Shown: in pieces, positions 1 through 7,330 of the stretch
Numbering within the stretch: the first letter of the stretch is position 1
Layout: the number at the start of each line of letters is the position of its first letter
Notes under the pieces: generated by a model
Databases searched by the model: none
The model's input: the letters and a program-made list of their open reading frames with translations, nothing else
What the model was told of the DNA's origin: nothing
Position numbers and translations under genes: made by a program
Assembly (NCBI GenBank): GCA_002396205.1
Contig: DGXB01000102.1
Coordinates: forward strand, 9,516-26,571
Direction of reading: 5' to 3'
Length of the DNA: 17,056 bases
Origin: Bacteroidales bacterium UBA4243
GTDB taxonomy: Bacteria > Bacteroidota > Bacteroidia > Bacteroidales > F082

Positions 1-1332
1 GGTGGCGCCCATCACGTTGGTCGGGTTGACGGCCTTGTCGGTCGAGATCATGACGAACTTCTCCACGCCGTATTCGATGGCCAAGTCGGCCACGAGCTTG
101 GTGCCGAACACGTTGACGAAAACGGCCTCGTAGGCGTTCTCTTCCATGAAAGGCACATGCTTGTAGGCCGCCGCATGGAACACCACTTGTGGATGGTATT
201 CTTCAAAAACTTCCCGCATACGGATGGGGTCTTTCACGTTGGTGATGACGAAGGCCATGCGGTCTTTCATCCCCTTGAAGTCGTCGGTGTTGTTCATCTC
301 GAACTGGAAGTCGTACATGGGCGACTCGGCTTGGTCGAGCATGATGAGTTTGGCGGGGTTGTAGTGCATCACCTGACGGCAAATCTCGCTGCCGATGCTG
401 CCGGCAGCACCCGTGACGAGCACCACCTTGTCGTTGATTTCGCGGATGACGTTGCTCTTGCCGAGGATGATAGGTTTGCGGCCCAAAAGGTCCTCGATCT
501 TGATGTCTTGGATTTGGTTGGTCGACAGCTTGCCGTCCACCCATTTGTCGAACGAGGGGATGGATTTCACGATGAGGTTGAGCGACATTCCTTGCTCGAT
601 GATTTCCTTTTGCCGTTTCTCTCCGATGCTGGGAATGGCCAAAATCATCACGTCGATGTCGTATTTTTCGATGAACTCGGGGGTCATGGCCACCTTGGGC
701 GAGTACACTTTGATGGTGTTGATTTGCGACTTGGCGCGTTTCGAGTCGTCGTCAACAAAGGCCTTCACCTTGAATTTCGAGTTGGTGTCTTGGCTCAGTG
801 TGCGCAACAGCATGGTGCCACCGTCGCCGGCGCCATAGATGAGCACGTTCATCTTGTCGCCCGTGTTCTTGTACACTTCATTGTATAAACGCCTGATGGT
901 GAAGCGCATGAGGATCATCAGCGTCATGGTGATGAGGTAGTGGTAGATCATCGTCACGTAGCGCGGATAGACTTGTGTCACCATGTTAGGCCATATCTGG
1001 CTGAGAATCAGCTTGCTGACGATGAGGAACGCCAATGTGGATGTGCATGCGGTAAAAATCTTGCGGATGTCGTTGAAGCCCGAATAGCGCAACATGCCAT
1101 CGTAGGTTTTGCTGATAAGGAATGCGATGAAATAGGCGATGGGCACCACAAAAATGCGGCTCCAGTCGAACATCGAATCGGCGAAGTCCTTGAAATAGAG
1201 CATGAAAATGGCAATGATATAGGCTGCGATGACAATAGCCATGTCTACCGCCAAAATCCATGCACGTGGAAGTGTGTTGCTTTTATGCTTCCCAAAAATA
1301 AAATTACAAAAACGAGTAACAAGTTTATGCAT
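1..1332 (-). CDS. CapD/WbpM/EpsC-like nucleotide-sugar 4,6-dehydratase, membrane-bound (3' end cut by window edge)
   Basis: The visible part is 444 residues, starting at an ATG at 1332 and running off the left edge; relatives are usually about 600-650 residues. The N-terminus (about 25-150) holds several hydrophobic segments, as in the four-helix membrane region of this family. A first Rossmann-type domain follows with GAGDGG at 167-172. The catalytic SDR domain begins with TGAAGSIGSE at 307-316, then HAAAYKHVPFME at 386-397 and STDKAVNPTNVMGAT at 430-444. The window ends just before the lysine expected after GAT. Family members convert UDP-GlcNAc or a similar nucleotide sugar to a 4-keto-6-deoxy intermediate for capsule, O-antigen or protein glycans at the inner membrane. 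It is the last visible gene of the GDP-fucose operon, 47 bp after the mutarotase gene. The exact substrate cannot be read from the sequence. Confidence 0.93.
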   Translation of the reverse strand, partial: MHKLVTRFCNFIFGKHKSNTLPRAWILAVDMAIVIAAYIIAIFMLYFKDFADSMFDWSRIFVVPIAYFIAFLISKTYDGMLRYSGFNDIRKIFTACTSTLAFLIVSKLILSQIWPNMVTQVYPRYVTMIYHYLITMTLMILMRFTIRRLYNEVYKNTGDKMNVLIYGAGDGGTMLLRTLSQDTNSKFKVKAFVDDDSKRAKSQINTIKVYSPKVAMTPEFIEKYDIDVMILAIPSIGEKRQKEIIEQGMSLNLIVKSIPSFDKWVDGKLSTNQIQDIKIEDLLGRKPIILGKSNVIREINDKVVLVTGAAGSIGSEICRQVMHYNPAKLIMLDQAESPMYDFQFEMNNTDDFKGMKDRMAFVITNVKDPIRMREVFEEYHPQVVFHAAAYKHVPFMEENAYEAVFVNVFGTKLVADLAIEYGVEKFVMISTDKAVNPTNVMGAT

Positions 1333-1352
1333 TGGCAATCATTTTTAGTCTG

Positions 1353-1360
1353 CAATATTA
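1353..1360 (-). promoter_or_regulatory. possible weak Bacteroidetes -7 box upstream of the CapD-like gene
   Basis: Read on the minus strand the site is TAATATTG, one mismatch from TAnnTTTG. It lies 20 nt upstream of the ATG at 1332, in the short gap after the mutarotase gene. No clear -33 TTTG was found. It may be chance in an A+T-rich gap, since the gene could be read from the operon promoter. Confidence 0.25.
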
Positions 1361-1379
1361 CGACTTTTTTAAATATCCT

Positions 1380-1703
1380 TTAAAAAATTCTTTCCATCAT
1401 GTGCCATTTTTCCGTGGAAGGCAGGTTGGGATTGGCGCCTTGGCATTGAGCCACAAAGGCTTCCCACTCGGCCTGACGGGGCAATTTCGCCAGTCGGGCC
1501 ATGTCTTTTTCCCAGTCGAAATCGTCGACAGTGTCGCAAATCATGAAGACATGAGTCCCGTATCGGAAAAGTTGCATATCAATGATGCCGACGGCGCGTT
1601 GGCCTTCAACGATCTCAGGCCATATGTGGGCGTGAACGTCGCAATATTTTTCGATAAGCACAGGGTCGTCGACGAGTTCGAGGGTTTGGCAGTATCTTTT
1701 CAT
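1380..1703 (-). CDS. RhaM/FucU-type L-sugar mutarotase (DUF718, L-rhamnose mutarotase family)
   Basis: The protein has 107 residues, close to the roughly 104 of E. coli RhaM. It keeps the family pattern: Y20, H24 and WPE at 28-30 line up with Y18, H22 and WPE of the E. coli enzyme, and it ends with the typical aromatic and basic segment (EKWHMMERIF). The enzyme interconverts the alpha and beta anomers of a 6-deoxy-hexose in the cytoplasm so that isomerase or kinase can use it. By sequence it belongs to the rhamnose mutarotase family, yet it sits 131 bp downstream of fucP in a fucose operon and far from rhaA. Its natural substrate may therefore be L-fucose. Bacteroidetes fucose operons are known to carry a small gene near fucP, but I cannot verify orthology here. 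The start is the only reasonable ATG before MKRYCQTLEL. Confidence 0.88.
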   Translation of the reverse strand: MKRYCQTLELVDDPVLIEKYCDVHAHIWPEIVEGQRAVGIIDMQLFRYGTHVFMICDTVDDFDWEKDMARLAKLPRQAEWEAFVAQCQGANPNLPSTEKWHMMERIF

Positions 1704-1704
1704 A

Positions 1705-1741
1705 TAGTTTGCAGTTGTTTAGTTTGCAGTTGTTCAGTTGT
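1705..1741. repeat. 15-bp tandem repeat in the mutarotase leader
   Basis: TAGTTTGCAGTTGTT occurs twice head to tail (1705-1719 and 1720-1734), followed by a partial third copy CAGTTGT. It lies directly upstream of the mutarotase ATG, so it would form most of the ribosome-binding region. Copy number could vary by slippage, but nothing here shows that it does. Confidence 0.8.
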
Positions 1742-1773
1742 CGGGGATTGAAATCGCCCGATGAATTGTTGTC

Positions 1774-1830
1774 GCCCTTTCAGGGCTTGGATGGCACCGC
1801 TTCGCGTCACTGCGAGGTACGAAGCAGTCC
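1774..1830. repeat. dispersed palindromic repeats between fucP and the mutarotase gene
   Basis: Two elements lie in the 131-bp gap. GCCCT-TTC-AGGGC (1774-1786) is a 5-bp hairpin. At 1806-1830 is GTCACTGCGAGG followed by TACGAAGCAGTCC, with inverted ends ACTGC (1809-1813) and GCAGT (1824-1828). The second element is a shorter variant of the repeat at 16788-16818 inside the GH78 gene, so this family occurs at least twice in the window. It could influence mRNA stability between fucP and the downstream gene; that is inference. Confidence 0.65.
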
Positions 1831-1834
1831 AGGG

Positions 1835-3124
1835 TTAGAGTTTTTTGAAGGTTTGTTGTTTTTTGGCGCGAAGGCCATAAATTGCGACAATGATAAAGCA
1901 CAACAAGGGAAGCGCATAGCTCACGTTGACGGCAGGATGGCCGGCTATTGTGCCACAGTCGATGATCATGCCTTGCAGCGGAGGCATGAGGGCGCCGCCA
2001 ACGATGGCCATCACCAAGAATGCCGCTCCTAATGAGGCGTCGTCGAGGCTCACGTTCTCCAACGCCGTGCCGTAGATGGTGGGAAACATCAGGCTCATGA
2101 AGAAGCTGATGCCTATCAGGCAGTAAAGGCCAGCTTTGCCCACAATCAGGATGGCGCCAAGCGAGCACAAGGCGGCACAAATGCCAAAGATGATGAGCAG
2201 CCGTCGTCCGTCGGTGTATTTCATCAGCCAGGTGGAAAGGAAACGGCCCGCCAGGAACAAGCACATGGCCGCGATGTTGTAGTTTTGTGCCGTGGCCTTG
2301 CTGATGCCTAAGTTGTCGGCATAGTGGATGATGAACGTCCACACCATGATTTGTGCCGCCACGTAGAAAACCTGCGCCACCACGCCTTCGCGGTAGACTT
2401 TGTTGGCCCACAGGCGTTTCAGCGAGCCTTTGGTGGGCGTCGTCCCTTGGCCTTGGGTCATCGGCACTTTCACCAATGCGATGATTACAAACATCACGAC
2501 TACCACAATGCCCAGGGCCACATACGGGTCGCGAATCACGGCCAAGTCGTGCAACCTAATCTCGGCCTTTTCGGCCTCGCTCAGCATCGGGAATAGGATA
2601 TTGCCCGTTGCATCCCTCTTGTCGGAAAGCAGGTTGGGCAGCACCACCATCGAAGCTACCGCCATGCCTGCCAACGACCCGATGGGATTGAAGGCCTGAG
2701 CAAGGTTCAACCGACGTGTGGCGTTTTCCTTGGCCCCCAACGAGAGGATGAACGGGCTTGCCGTGGTCTCCAAAAAGGCCAGGCCGAAAGTTAGGATATA
2801 CAGCGAGAAGCAAAAGAACGTGAAGCTTTGTCGCGCCGCAGCGGGAATGAACAAAAACGCCCCGATGGCATAGAGCGCCAAGCCGAGCAGGATGCCTTTC
2901 TTGTAGCTAAAACGCCGTATGAACAGCGCGGCGGGAATGGCCATGGTGGCATAGCCCCCATAAAACGCAAACTGAATCAGGCTTGCCTTGGCTGCCGGCA
3001 ATTCCATCAGCGTTTGGAATGCTGCCACCATGGGGTTGGTGATGTCGTTGGCGAAGCCCCACAAGGCAAACAGCGAGGTGATGACAACAAACGAAAGTAG
3101 GTATTTCTTCTCAACGAGTTTCAT
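1835..3124 (-). CDS. fucP: FucP-family L-fucose:H+ symporter (MFS)
   Basis: This 429-residue protein has about 12 hydrophobic segments. FucP-family signatures include FALWGFANDITNP near residues 19-31, IQFAFYGGYATMAIPAAL near 50-67, and LETTASPF at 118-125. E119 matches the proton-coupling E135 of E. coli FucP. Unlike the E. coli protein, the position aligning with D46 is N30, with an aspartate three residues earlier (D27). The family imports L-fucose with protons across the inner membrane. Related Bacteroidetes members may move other sugars, so the substrate is inferred from family and neighbours. The start ATG lies 4 nt after the stop of the nucleotidyltransferase-kinase gene, which points to one transcript with gmd and fcl. 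Other GlcNAc-, glucose- or galactose-type permeases of the FHS family are the main alternative. Confidence 0.85.
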   Translation of the reverse strand: MKLVEKKYLLSFVVITSLFALWGFANDITNPMVAAFQTLMELPAAKASLIQFAFYGGYATMAIPAALFIRRFSYKKGILLGLALYAIGAFLFIPAAARQSFTFFCFSLYILTFGLAFLETTASPFILSLGAKENATRRLNLAQAFNPIGSLAGMAVASMVVLPNLLSDKRDATGNILFPMLSEAEKAEIRLHDLAVIRDPYVALGIVVVVMFVIIALVKVPMTQGQGTTPTKGSLKRLWANKVYREGVVAQVFYVAAQIMVWTFIIHYADNLGISKATAQNYNIAAMCLFLAGRFLSTWLMKYTDGRRLLIIFGICAALCSLGAILIVGKAGLYCLIGISFFMSLMFPTIYGTALENVSLDDASLGAAFLVMAIVGGALMPPLQGMIIDCGTIAGHPAVNVSYALPLLCFIIVAIYGLRAKKQQTFKKL

Positions 3125-3128
3125 AACT

Positions 3129-4334
3129 TCAGTTTCTTCTGATGGTTAATCTTATCGCTTCTGGATGATGGTTGCTGAAAACGGCAGCATCCTTGACGAC
3201 GCAGGCCAAATAGCCGCCGCCACCGGCACCGGGCATCTTCCAAGCCAGCACCTCGTCCATGGCGGAATACTTGTCGATATAGTCTTCTATCGTAGGAGAT
3301 TGCGGCTCCGATGCCTCATTGACTCCGTAAGGGTGGATCATGGCGGGGAACATGGCGGTTTGGGCGTTGAACGAAGCCTTGTAAGCCTTCGCGAAAGCCT
3401 CCAAGTCCATGGCCAAAATGGCGTTCCAACAGTCGTCGGCGGCCTTGGCCAAAGCCTTTACTTTCGGCTCCGTGATGTCCTTGCCTTCCACCACCGAACA
3501 GCCTGGGCGGCGAGGCTCCATGGGAATCATAACCAAATGGCTCTCAAGCCAATACAATACCTTATCGTCGTGGCAACTTTCGAATTTTATGGGCCAATAG
3601 AGTTGGTCGTAATAATGTCTTACCAAGCCGGGCATACATATGCCAATCGAGTCTTGTGCCCCGCTGATGATGCCATCGCTGCGCTCGGGGTCGTTCTCGA
3701 AGCAGAAGACGAGCTTGGCGAGGGTTTCGGGGTCCATGTCGGGCAATTTCATCGGCCAAATCTTGCGGATCATGTTGCGCGTTGAGGTGGAGAGGCCGCA
3801 GCGTTCGCGCACCTCGAAGGTGGGTTCCAGCGAGATGGTGATGGCCCAACCTGGGGCGAAGCACGACACATAGGGTTGGTCAATCCATGTGCCGGCCAAG
3901 TCGAGGCGGGTGGGTATCTGGCAAATGTCTTGTTTCAGTGAAGTGGACGAGCGGGCTTCCAAACCTTCTGAAGGCGTGCGTTGCAGCACCACATATTCGA
4001 TGCCGCGCTCTTCGCAGAAACGGCGCTTTTCTTCCGATGACCCGTCCTCGTTGACCACAAAAATGTCGGGTTTCAGTCGGTCGACAGTGCCGACGAAGTC
4101 CATCACGCCCGAGCCGTCGTTGATGAAGGCGTCTTTCACATAGCGGACGGCTTTCACCATGAAGAGGCGTTCCTTTTCGGGATAGAGCGTCTTGTGTTTT
4201 TTGTAGTGCAGGATGGTGTCGTCGGATCCGATGCCTACATAGAGGTCGCCAAACTGTGCGGCTTGGCGGAAAAACTCGACGTGGCCGCTGTGCAGCAAGT
4301 CGTAGCAACCCGATACAAATACTTTTTTGGTCAT
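3129..4334 (-). CDS. Cytidylyltransferase-like / GHMP sugar kinase fusion (putative bifunctional sugar-activating enzyme)
   Basis: The 401-residue protein has two parts. Residues 1-135 form a nucleotidyltransferase of the TagD/HldE-C type: GCYDLLHSGHVEFF (9-22) contains the HxGH site, and RSSTSLK (128-134) corresponds to the ISTT nucleotide loop. Residues 140-401 form a GHMP kinase: motif 1 PTRLDLAGTWIDQP (141-154), a P-loop-like GLSTSTRN (180-187), catalytic-Asp segment GAQDSIG (225-231) and motif 3 MPGAGGGGYLA (367-377). The kinase half is short, because only about 30 residues separate motif 1 from the P-loop-like segment where relatives have about 80 or more. The P-loop also departs from the usual GLGSSxA. 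Its ATG overlaps the fcl stop (ATGA) and fucP follows after 4 nt, so it is translated with GDP-fucose genes. Phosphorylation of a 6-deoxy sugar at C1 followed by nucleotidyl transfer is plausible, but substrate and nucleotide are unknown. Confidence 0.85.
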   Translation of the reverse strand: MTKKVFVSGCYDLLHSGHVEFFRQAAQFGDLYVGIGSDDTILHYKKHKTLYPEKERLFMVKAVRYVKDAFINDGSGVMDFVGTVDRLKPDIFVVNEDGSSEEKRRFCEERGIEYVVLQRTPSEGLEARSSTSLKQDICQIPTRLDLAGTWIDQPYVSCFAPGWAITISLEPTFEVRERCGLSTSTRNMIRKIWPMKLPDMDPETLAKLVFCFENDPERSDGIISGAQDSIGICMPGLVRHYYDQLYWPIKFESCHDDKVLYWLESHLVMIPMEPRRPGCSVVEGKDITEPKVKALAKAADDCWNAILAMDLEAFAKAYKASFNAQTAMFPAMIHPYGVNEASEPQSPTIEDYIDKYSAMDEVLAWKMPGAGGGGYLACVVKDAAVFSNHHPEAIRLTIRRN

Positions 4335-5272
4335 CGTTCGGCCCTCATTGGGTTATTCAGGAAATCGTCGTATGCCATGCGGATGCCGTCTTCCAATTCG
4401 GTCTTGTAGGTCCAGCCCAAGGCGGTGGCTTTGCTCACGTCGAGCAGTTTTCGTGGGGTGCCGTTGGGTCTTGTCGTGTCCCATTTGATTTCGCCTTCGT
4501 AACCAACCACTTTCGCGACTAATTCAGTCAAAGCCTTGATGGTCAGTTCCTTTCCTGTCCCTGCGTTGACGGTTTCGTTGCCGCTGTAGTGGTTCATCAA
4601 GAAGACGCAAAGATTGGCCAAGTCGTCCACATAAAGGAACTCGCGCAGCGGCGAGCCGTCGCCCCAGCAGGTCACTTCCTTCAGCCCGTTGACTTTGGCC
4701 TCGTGGAAACGGCGAATCAATGCGGGCAGCACGTGGCTGTGTTCGGGATGATAGTTGTCGTTGGGGCCATAGAGGTTGGTGGGCATCACGCTGATGTAGT
4801 CGGTGCCGTATTGGCGGTTGAGGAACTCGCAGTATTTCAGTCCGCTGATTTTGGCCAAGGCGTAGGCTTCGTTGGTCTTTTCCAGTTCGCCGGTCAGCAG
4901 GCACGACTCGGTCATGGGTTGTGGGGCCATGCGGGGATAGATGCACGACGAGCCCAGAAACTCCAGCTTCTTGCAGCCGTTGCGCCATGCCGAATGGATG
5001 ACGTTCATCTCCAGGATCATGTTGTCGTACATGAAGTCAGCCAACGCCCATTGGTTGGCTACGATGCCGCCTACTTTGGCCGCGGCCAAGAAGACGTATT
5101 CGGGTTTCTCTTCGGCGAAGAACTTCTCAACCTCGTCTTGCCTAGTGAGATCAAGCTCTTTATGGGTTCTCAGCACCAAATTATTATAACCTTGTCTCTG
5201 TAACTCTCTGACAATGGCACTTCCTACCATGCCTCTATGTCCAGCTACGAATATTTTACTGTCTTTGTTCAT
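4331..5272 (-). CDS. fcl: GDP-L-fucose synthase (GDP-4-keto-6-deoxy-D-mannose 3,5-epimerase/4-reductase)
   Basis: At 313 residues the length is that of Fcl/WcaG. It shows the NADP-binding GHRGMVGS (11-18), the active-site GSSCIYP (107-113) with S108 and C110, the YxxxK pair Y137/K141 and a conserved SHV histidine at 179. These match S107, C109, Y136, K140 and H179 of the E. coli enzyme. It epimerises and reduces the product of Gmd to GDP-L-fucose in the cytoplasm. It follows gmd with a 1-nt gap, and its stop overlaps the next start by four bases, so the three genes are tightly coupled. GDP-fucose would feed capsule, lipopolysaccharide or protein O-glycan fucosylation. Confidence 0.97.
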   Translation of the reverse strand: MNKDSKIFVAGHRGMVGSAIVRELQRQGYNNLVLRTHKELDLTRQDEVEKFFAEEKPEYVFLAAAKVGGIVANQWALADFMYDNMILEMNVIHSAWRNGCKKLEFLGSSCIYPRMAPQPMTESCLLTGELEKTNEAYALAKISGLKYCEFLNRQYGTDYISVMPTNLYGPNDNYHPEHSHVLPALIRRFHEAKVNGLKEVTCWGDGSPLREFLYVDDLANLCVFLMNHYSGNETVNAGTGKELTIKALTELVAKVVGYEGEIKWDTTRPNGTPRKLLDVSKATALGWTYKTELEDGIRMAYDDFLNNPMRAER

Positions 5273-5273
5273 A

Positions 5274-6356
5274 TTAATCCTCCATGTGTGCCTTGAGATA
5301 AAGCTTCTTCACAAACCTCATGTCGTGGTCGACCATGATCTTGACCAAATCCTCGAAGCTGGTCTTGCGTGGGTTCCAGCCCAAGAGCGTCTTGGCCTTG
5401 GTGGGGTCGCCCAACAGCTGTTCGACCTCGGCGGGACGGAAGAAACGCGGATCCACCTCGACGAGCACCTTGCCCGTGGCCGTGTCGATGCCCTTTTCAT
5501 CGACGCCTTCGCCTTCCCAACGCAAGTCGATGCCAACATGCTTGAAGGCCAAGGTGCAAAACTCGCGCACGGTGTGGTATTCGCCCGTCGCGATGACGAA
5601 GTCTTCAGGCTTCTCTTGTTGCAGGATGAGCCACATGCACTCCACGTAGTCTTTGGCATAGCCCCAGTCGCGGAGCGAGTTGAGGTTGCCGAGATACAGT
5701 TTGTCTTGGTAGCCCTGCTTGATGCGTGCGGCTGCCAATGTGATTTTGCGTGTCACGAAAGTCTCGCCACGACGTTCGCTCTCATGGTTGAAGAGGATGC
5801 CGTTGACGGCGAACATGCCATAGCTCTCACGGTAGTTCTTCACGATCCAGAAGCCGTATTGCTTGGCCACGCCATAAGGCGAGCGCGGATAGAAAGGCGT
5901 TGTCTCTTTTTGGGGGACTTCCTGCACCAGGCCAAACAGCTCGGAGGTGGAGGCCTGGTAGATCTTGCATTTTTTCTCCAAACCTAAGATACGCACAGCC
6001 TCCAGGAGGCGCAACGTGCCCACGGCATCGGCCTCGGCGGTGTATTCGGGACAGTCGAACGAAACCTTCACATGGCTTTGGGCGGCCAGGTTGTAGATTT
6101 CGTCGGGTTGTATTTTTTGTATGATGCGCACGAGCGACGACGAGTCGGTCATGTCGCCATAGTGCAGGGTGAGCAGGCGCTTGTTTTTCATGTCGCGCAC
6201 CCATTCGTCCAGGTAAAGATGCTCGATGCGACCCGTGTTGAATGATGACGAGCGGCGGATGGTGCCATGCACGTCGTAGCCTTTTTCCAAAAGAAACTCG
6301 GCAAGGAAAGAGCCGTCTTGGCCCGTAATGCCTGTGATTAATGCAGTTTTGCCCAT
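5274..6356 (-). CDS. gmd: GDP-mannose 4,6-dehydratase
   Basis: With the start at 6356 (MGKTALITGITGQDGS) the protein has 360 residues, close to the 373 of E. coli Gmd. A longer reading to 6479 adds 41 residues that do not resemble the family, and it would place the -7 box inside the gene, so it is rejected. Visible motifs are GITGQDGS (9-16), the catalytic STSE segment with T137 and E139, Y161/K165, and the GMD-specific NHESERRGETFVTRKI beginning at 190. It converts GDP-D-mannose to GDP-4-keto-6-deoxy-D-mannose, the first step toward GDP-L-fucose and also the branch point for GDP-rhamnose or GDP-perosamine. The adjacent fcl indicates fucose. It is the first gene of the leftward operon and has its own promoter. 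Confidence 0.97.
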   Translation of the reverse strand: MGKTALITGITGQDGSFLAEFLLEKGYDVHGTIRRSSSFNTGRIEHLYLDEWVRDMKNKRLLTLHYGDMTDSSSLVRIIQKIQPDEIYNLAAQSHVKVSFDCPEYTAEADAVGTLRLLEAVRILGLEKKCKIYQASTSELFGLVQEVPQKETTPFYPRSPYGVAKQYGFWIVKNYRESYGMFAVNGILFNHESERRGETFVTRKITLAAARIKQGYQDKLYLGNLNSLRDWGYAKDYVECMWLILQQEKPEDFVIATGEYHTVREFCTLAFKHVGIDLRWEGEGVDEKGIDTATGKVLVEVDPRFFRPAEVEQLLGDPTKAKTLLGWNPRKTSFEDLVKIMVDHDMRFVKKLYLKAHMED

Positions 6357-6374
6357 ATGTGTTTTATTTGGCTG

Positions 6375-6382
6375 CAAAGATA
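6375..6382 (-). promoter_or_regulatory. Bacteroidetes -7 promoter box for the gmd-fcl operon
   Basis: On the minus strand the box reads TATCTTTG followed by C, a full match to TAnnTTTG. It ends 18 nt before the gmd ATG, leaving a very short leader. No convincing TTTG was found about 19 nt upstream. The match and position make it the likely start of the GDP-fucose operon transcript. Confidence 0.65.
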
Positions 6383-6412
6383 AGGATTTGTCGGCTTGTT
6401 TTAAGAAAACGC

Positions 6413-7030
6413 CTACAATTCTTTCACTTCCGCCAATGCCGAAACGAAATACCAGCGTCCGTTGCTCTCGCAATAGCATCTGTAGCGGGTGCGTTGCTTC
6501 TCCCCTTTTTGGAAGACGAGGCCATTTTTCAGCAGAAAGCGGGCGCCAGCGGGGAGGCTTTCCACGGTGACGATGTTATCGGGATGTTTGTCGTAGCGTC
6601 GCATGACGCGTTGCAGGTTTTGGTCGGCGGTGCTGCTGGCCTTGATATGTTGGAGGTGCTTTTGCAAGGCTTCGAGTATGTCTTTCGGGAAGACGGCTTC
6701 GGTCATGAAAGGCTTCAATAGCGAGGCGAAACGGTTTTGCCACTCTATGCCGTGGGGCTGCACCATCCTTGAGCCATATTGTTGATACACATCATAATGC
6801 GCCACTTCATGGACATATGTGACGAGCATCTGATAAGGGTTCAAATCCAGGTTGATGGTGATGGCGCAGAGGCCGTTTTTGGTTCGTGGCGGGCGGAAGT
6901 CGCCCAACTTGGAGGCACGCGGTCGCTTGAAGTGCAGCCTGAAACGACGTTGCTCGAAAATCTCGCCCACCATCGCGACCGAGGCTTCGGGGAAATAACG
7001 CTTCAAAAGTTCGAGTTCTTCAGGCTTCAT
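6413..7030 (-). CDS. SprT-like zinc metalloprotein
   Basis: The protein has 205 residues and no signal peptide. It carries HEVAH at 74-78 (H74, E75, H78) and PHGIEW at 92-97 with the third zinc ligand H93, as in SprT/Spartan-like domains. Basic residues surround the site. The C-terminal part includes RYRCYCESNGRWY near 182-194, with a CxC pair but not the full four-cysteine zinc ribbon of longer members. SprT-like proteins are intracellular metalloproteases; Spartan cleaves DNA-protein crosslinks, while bacterial members are mostly uncharacterised. The start overlaps the small lipoprotein gene by 11 bp, so the two are probably co-translated. A function outside DNA-protein crosslink repair cannot be excluded. 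Confidence 0.85.
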   Translation of the reverse strand: MKPEELELLKRYFPEASVAMVGEIFEQRRFRLHFKRPRASKLGDFRPPRTKNGLCAITINLDLNPYQMLVTYVHEVAHYDVYQQYGSRMVQPHGIEWQNRFASLLKPFMTEAVFPKDILEALQKHLQHIKASSTADQNLQRVMRRYDKHPDNIVTVESLPAGARFLLKNGLVFQKGEKQRTRYRCYCESNGRWYFVSALAEVKEL

Positions 7031-7199
7031 CGCGGGTCAAGAGGAAGGTTTCTGTGTTTTCTTGAGGGGTATAACTCCATTTGGTGCAACTATTGCAATT
7101 GCGTGGAGCGCGTCTTCTTCCTGGCACTTCCTTGGTCTTACAGGAGGTAACAAGCAAAATCACAGCGATTGATAGTAGTGCAAACAAATACTTTTTCAT
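7020..7199 (-). CDS. Small lipoprotein, 59 residues
   Basis: An open reading frame starts MKKYLFALLSIAVILLVTSC and ends ...TRDEA. It is a clear lipoprotein signal: lysines at 2-3, a hydrophobic core and the lipobox VTSC with acylated C20. The mature part is 39 residues and basic, with PGRRRAPRNCNSCTKW containing a CxxC pair (C35, C38). It would sit on the outer side of the inner membrane or on the outer membrane. I do not recognise a function. Its stop (7020-7022) lies within the start of the SprT-like gene, giving an 11-bp overlap, which supports a real, coupled gene. Short basic, cysteine-bearing lipoproteins of this kind are common in Bacteroidetes and are easily missed by length cut-offs. 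Confidence 0.75.
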   Translation of the reverse strand: MKKYLFALLSIAVILLVTSCKTKEVPGRRRAPRNCNSCTKWSYTPQENTETFLLTRDEA

Positions 7200-7255
7200 A
7201 TCATTTTTCTTTCTTTCACAAAACTTTCAAAGCCAACAAAACTTTTTGGGTGGGT

Positions 7256-7308
7256 GCGGCTCCCCAACCGGGGTAGCCGCCGGAAAGCAGGCCGGTTGGC
7301 TGCTTTCC
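7256..7308. repeat. Pair of adjacent strong hairpins between envC and the small lipoprotein gene
   Basis: Hairpin one pairs GCGGCT (7256-7261) with AGCCGC (7275-7280) and CCCC (7262-7265) with GGGG (7270-7273), with one bulged T and loop AACC. One base later, hairpin two pairs GGAAAGCAG (7282-7290) perfectly with CTGCTTTCC (7300-7308). No T-run follows on either strand, so this is not a standard terminator. It is more likely a dispersed REP-like element or an mRNA processing or stability structure in the 160-bp gap downstream of envC. Confidence 0.7.
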
Positions 7309-7330
7309 ACAACCAAGAACTGGGTTTTGG

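Noticed and set aside
157..888. 243-residue plus-strand frame opposite the CapD-like gene
   Set aside because: Shadow of the minus-strand dehydratase; composition is His/Val/Asp-rich with no recognisable motif.
5274..6479. Longer gmd reading starting at 6479
   Set aside because: The extra 41 residues do not resemble Gmd, they overlap the SprT-like gene's end, and the -7 promoter box would lie inside; the family start MGKTALITG is at 6356.
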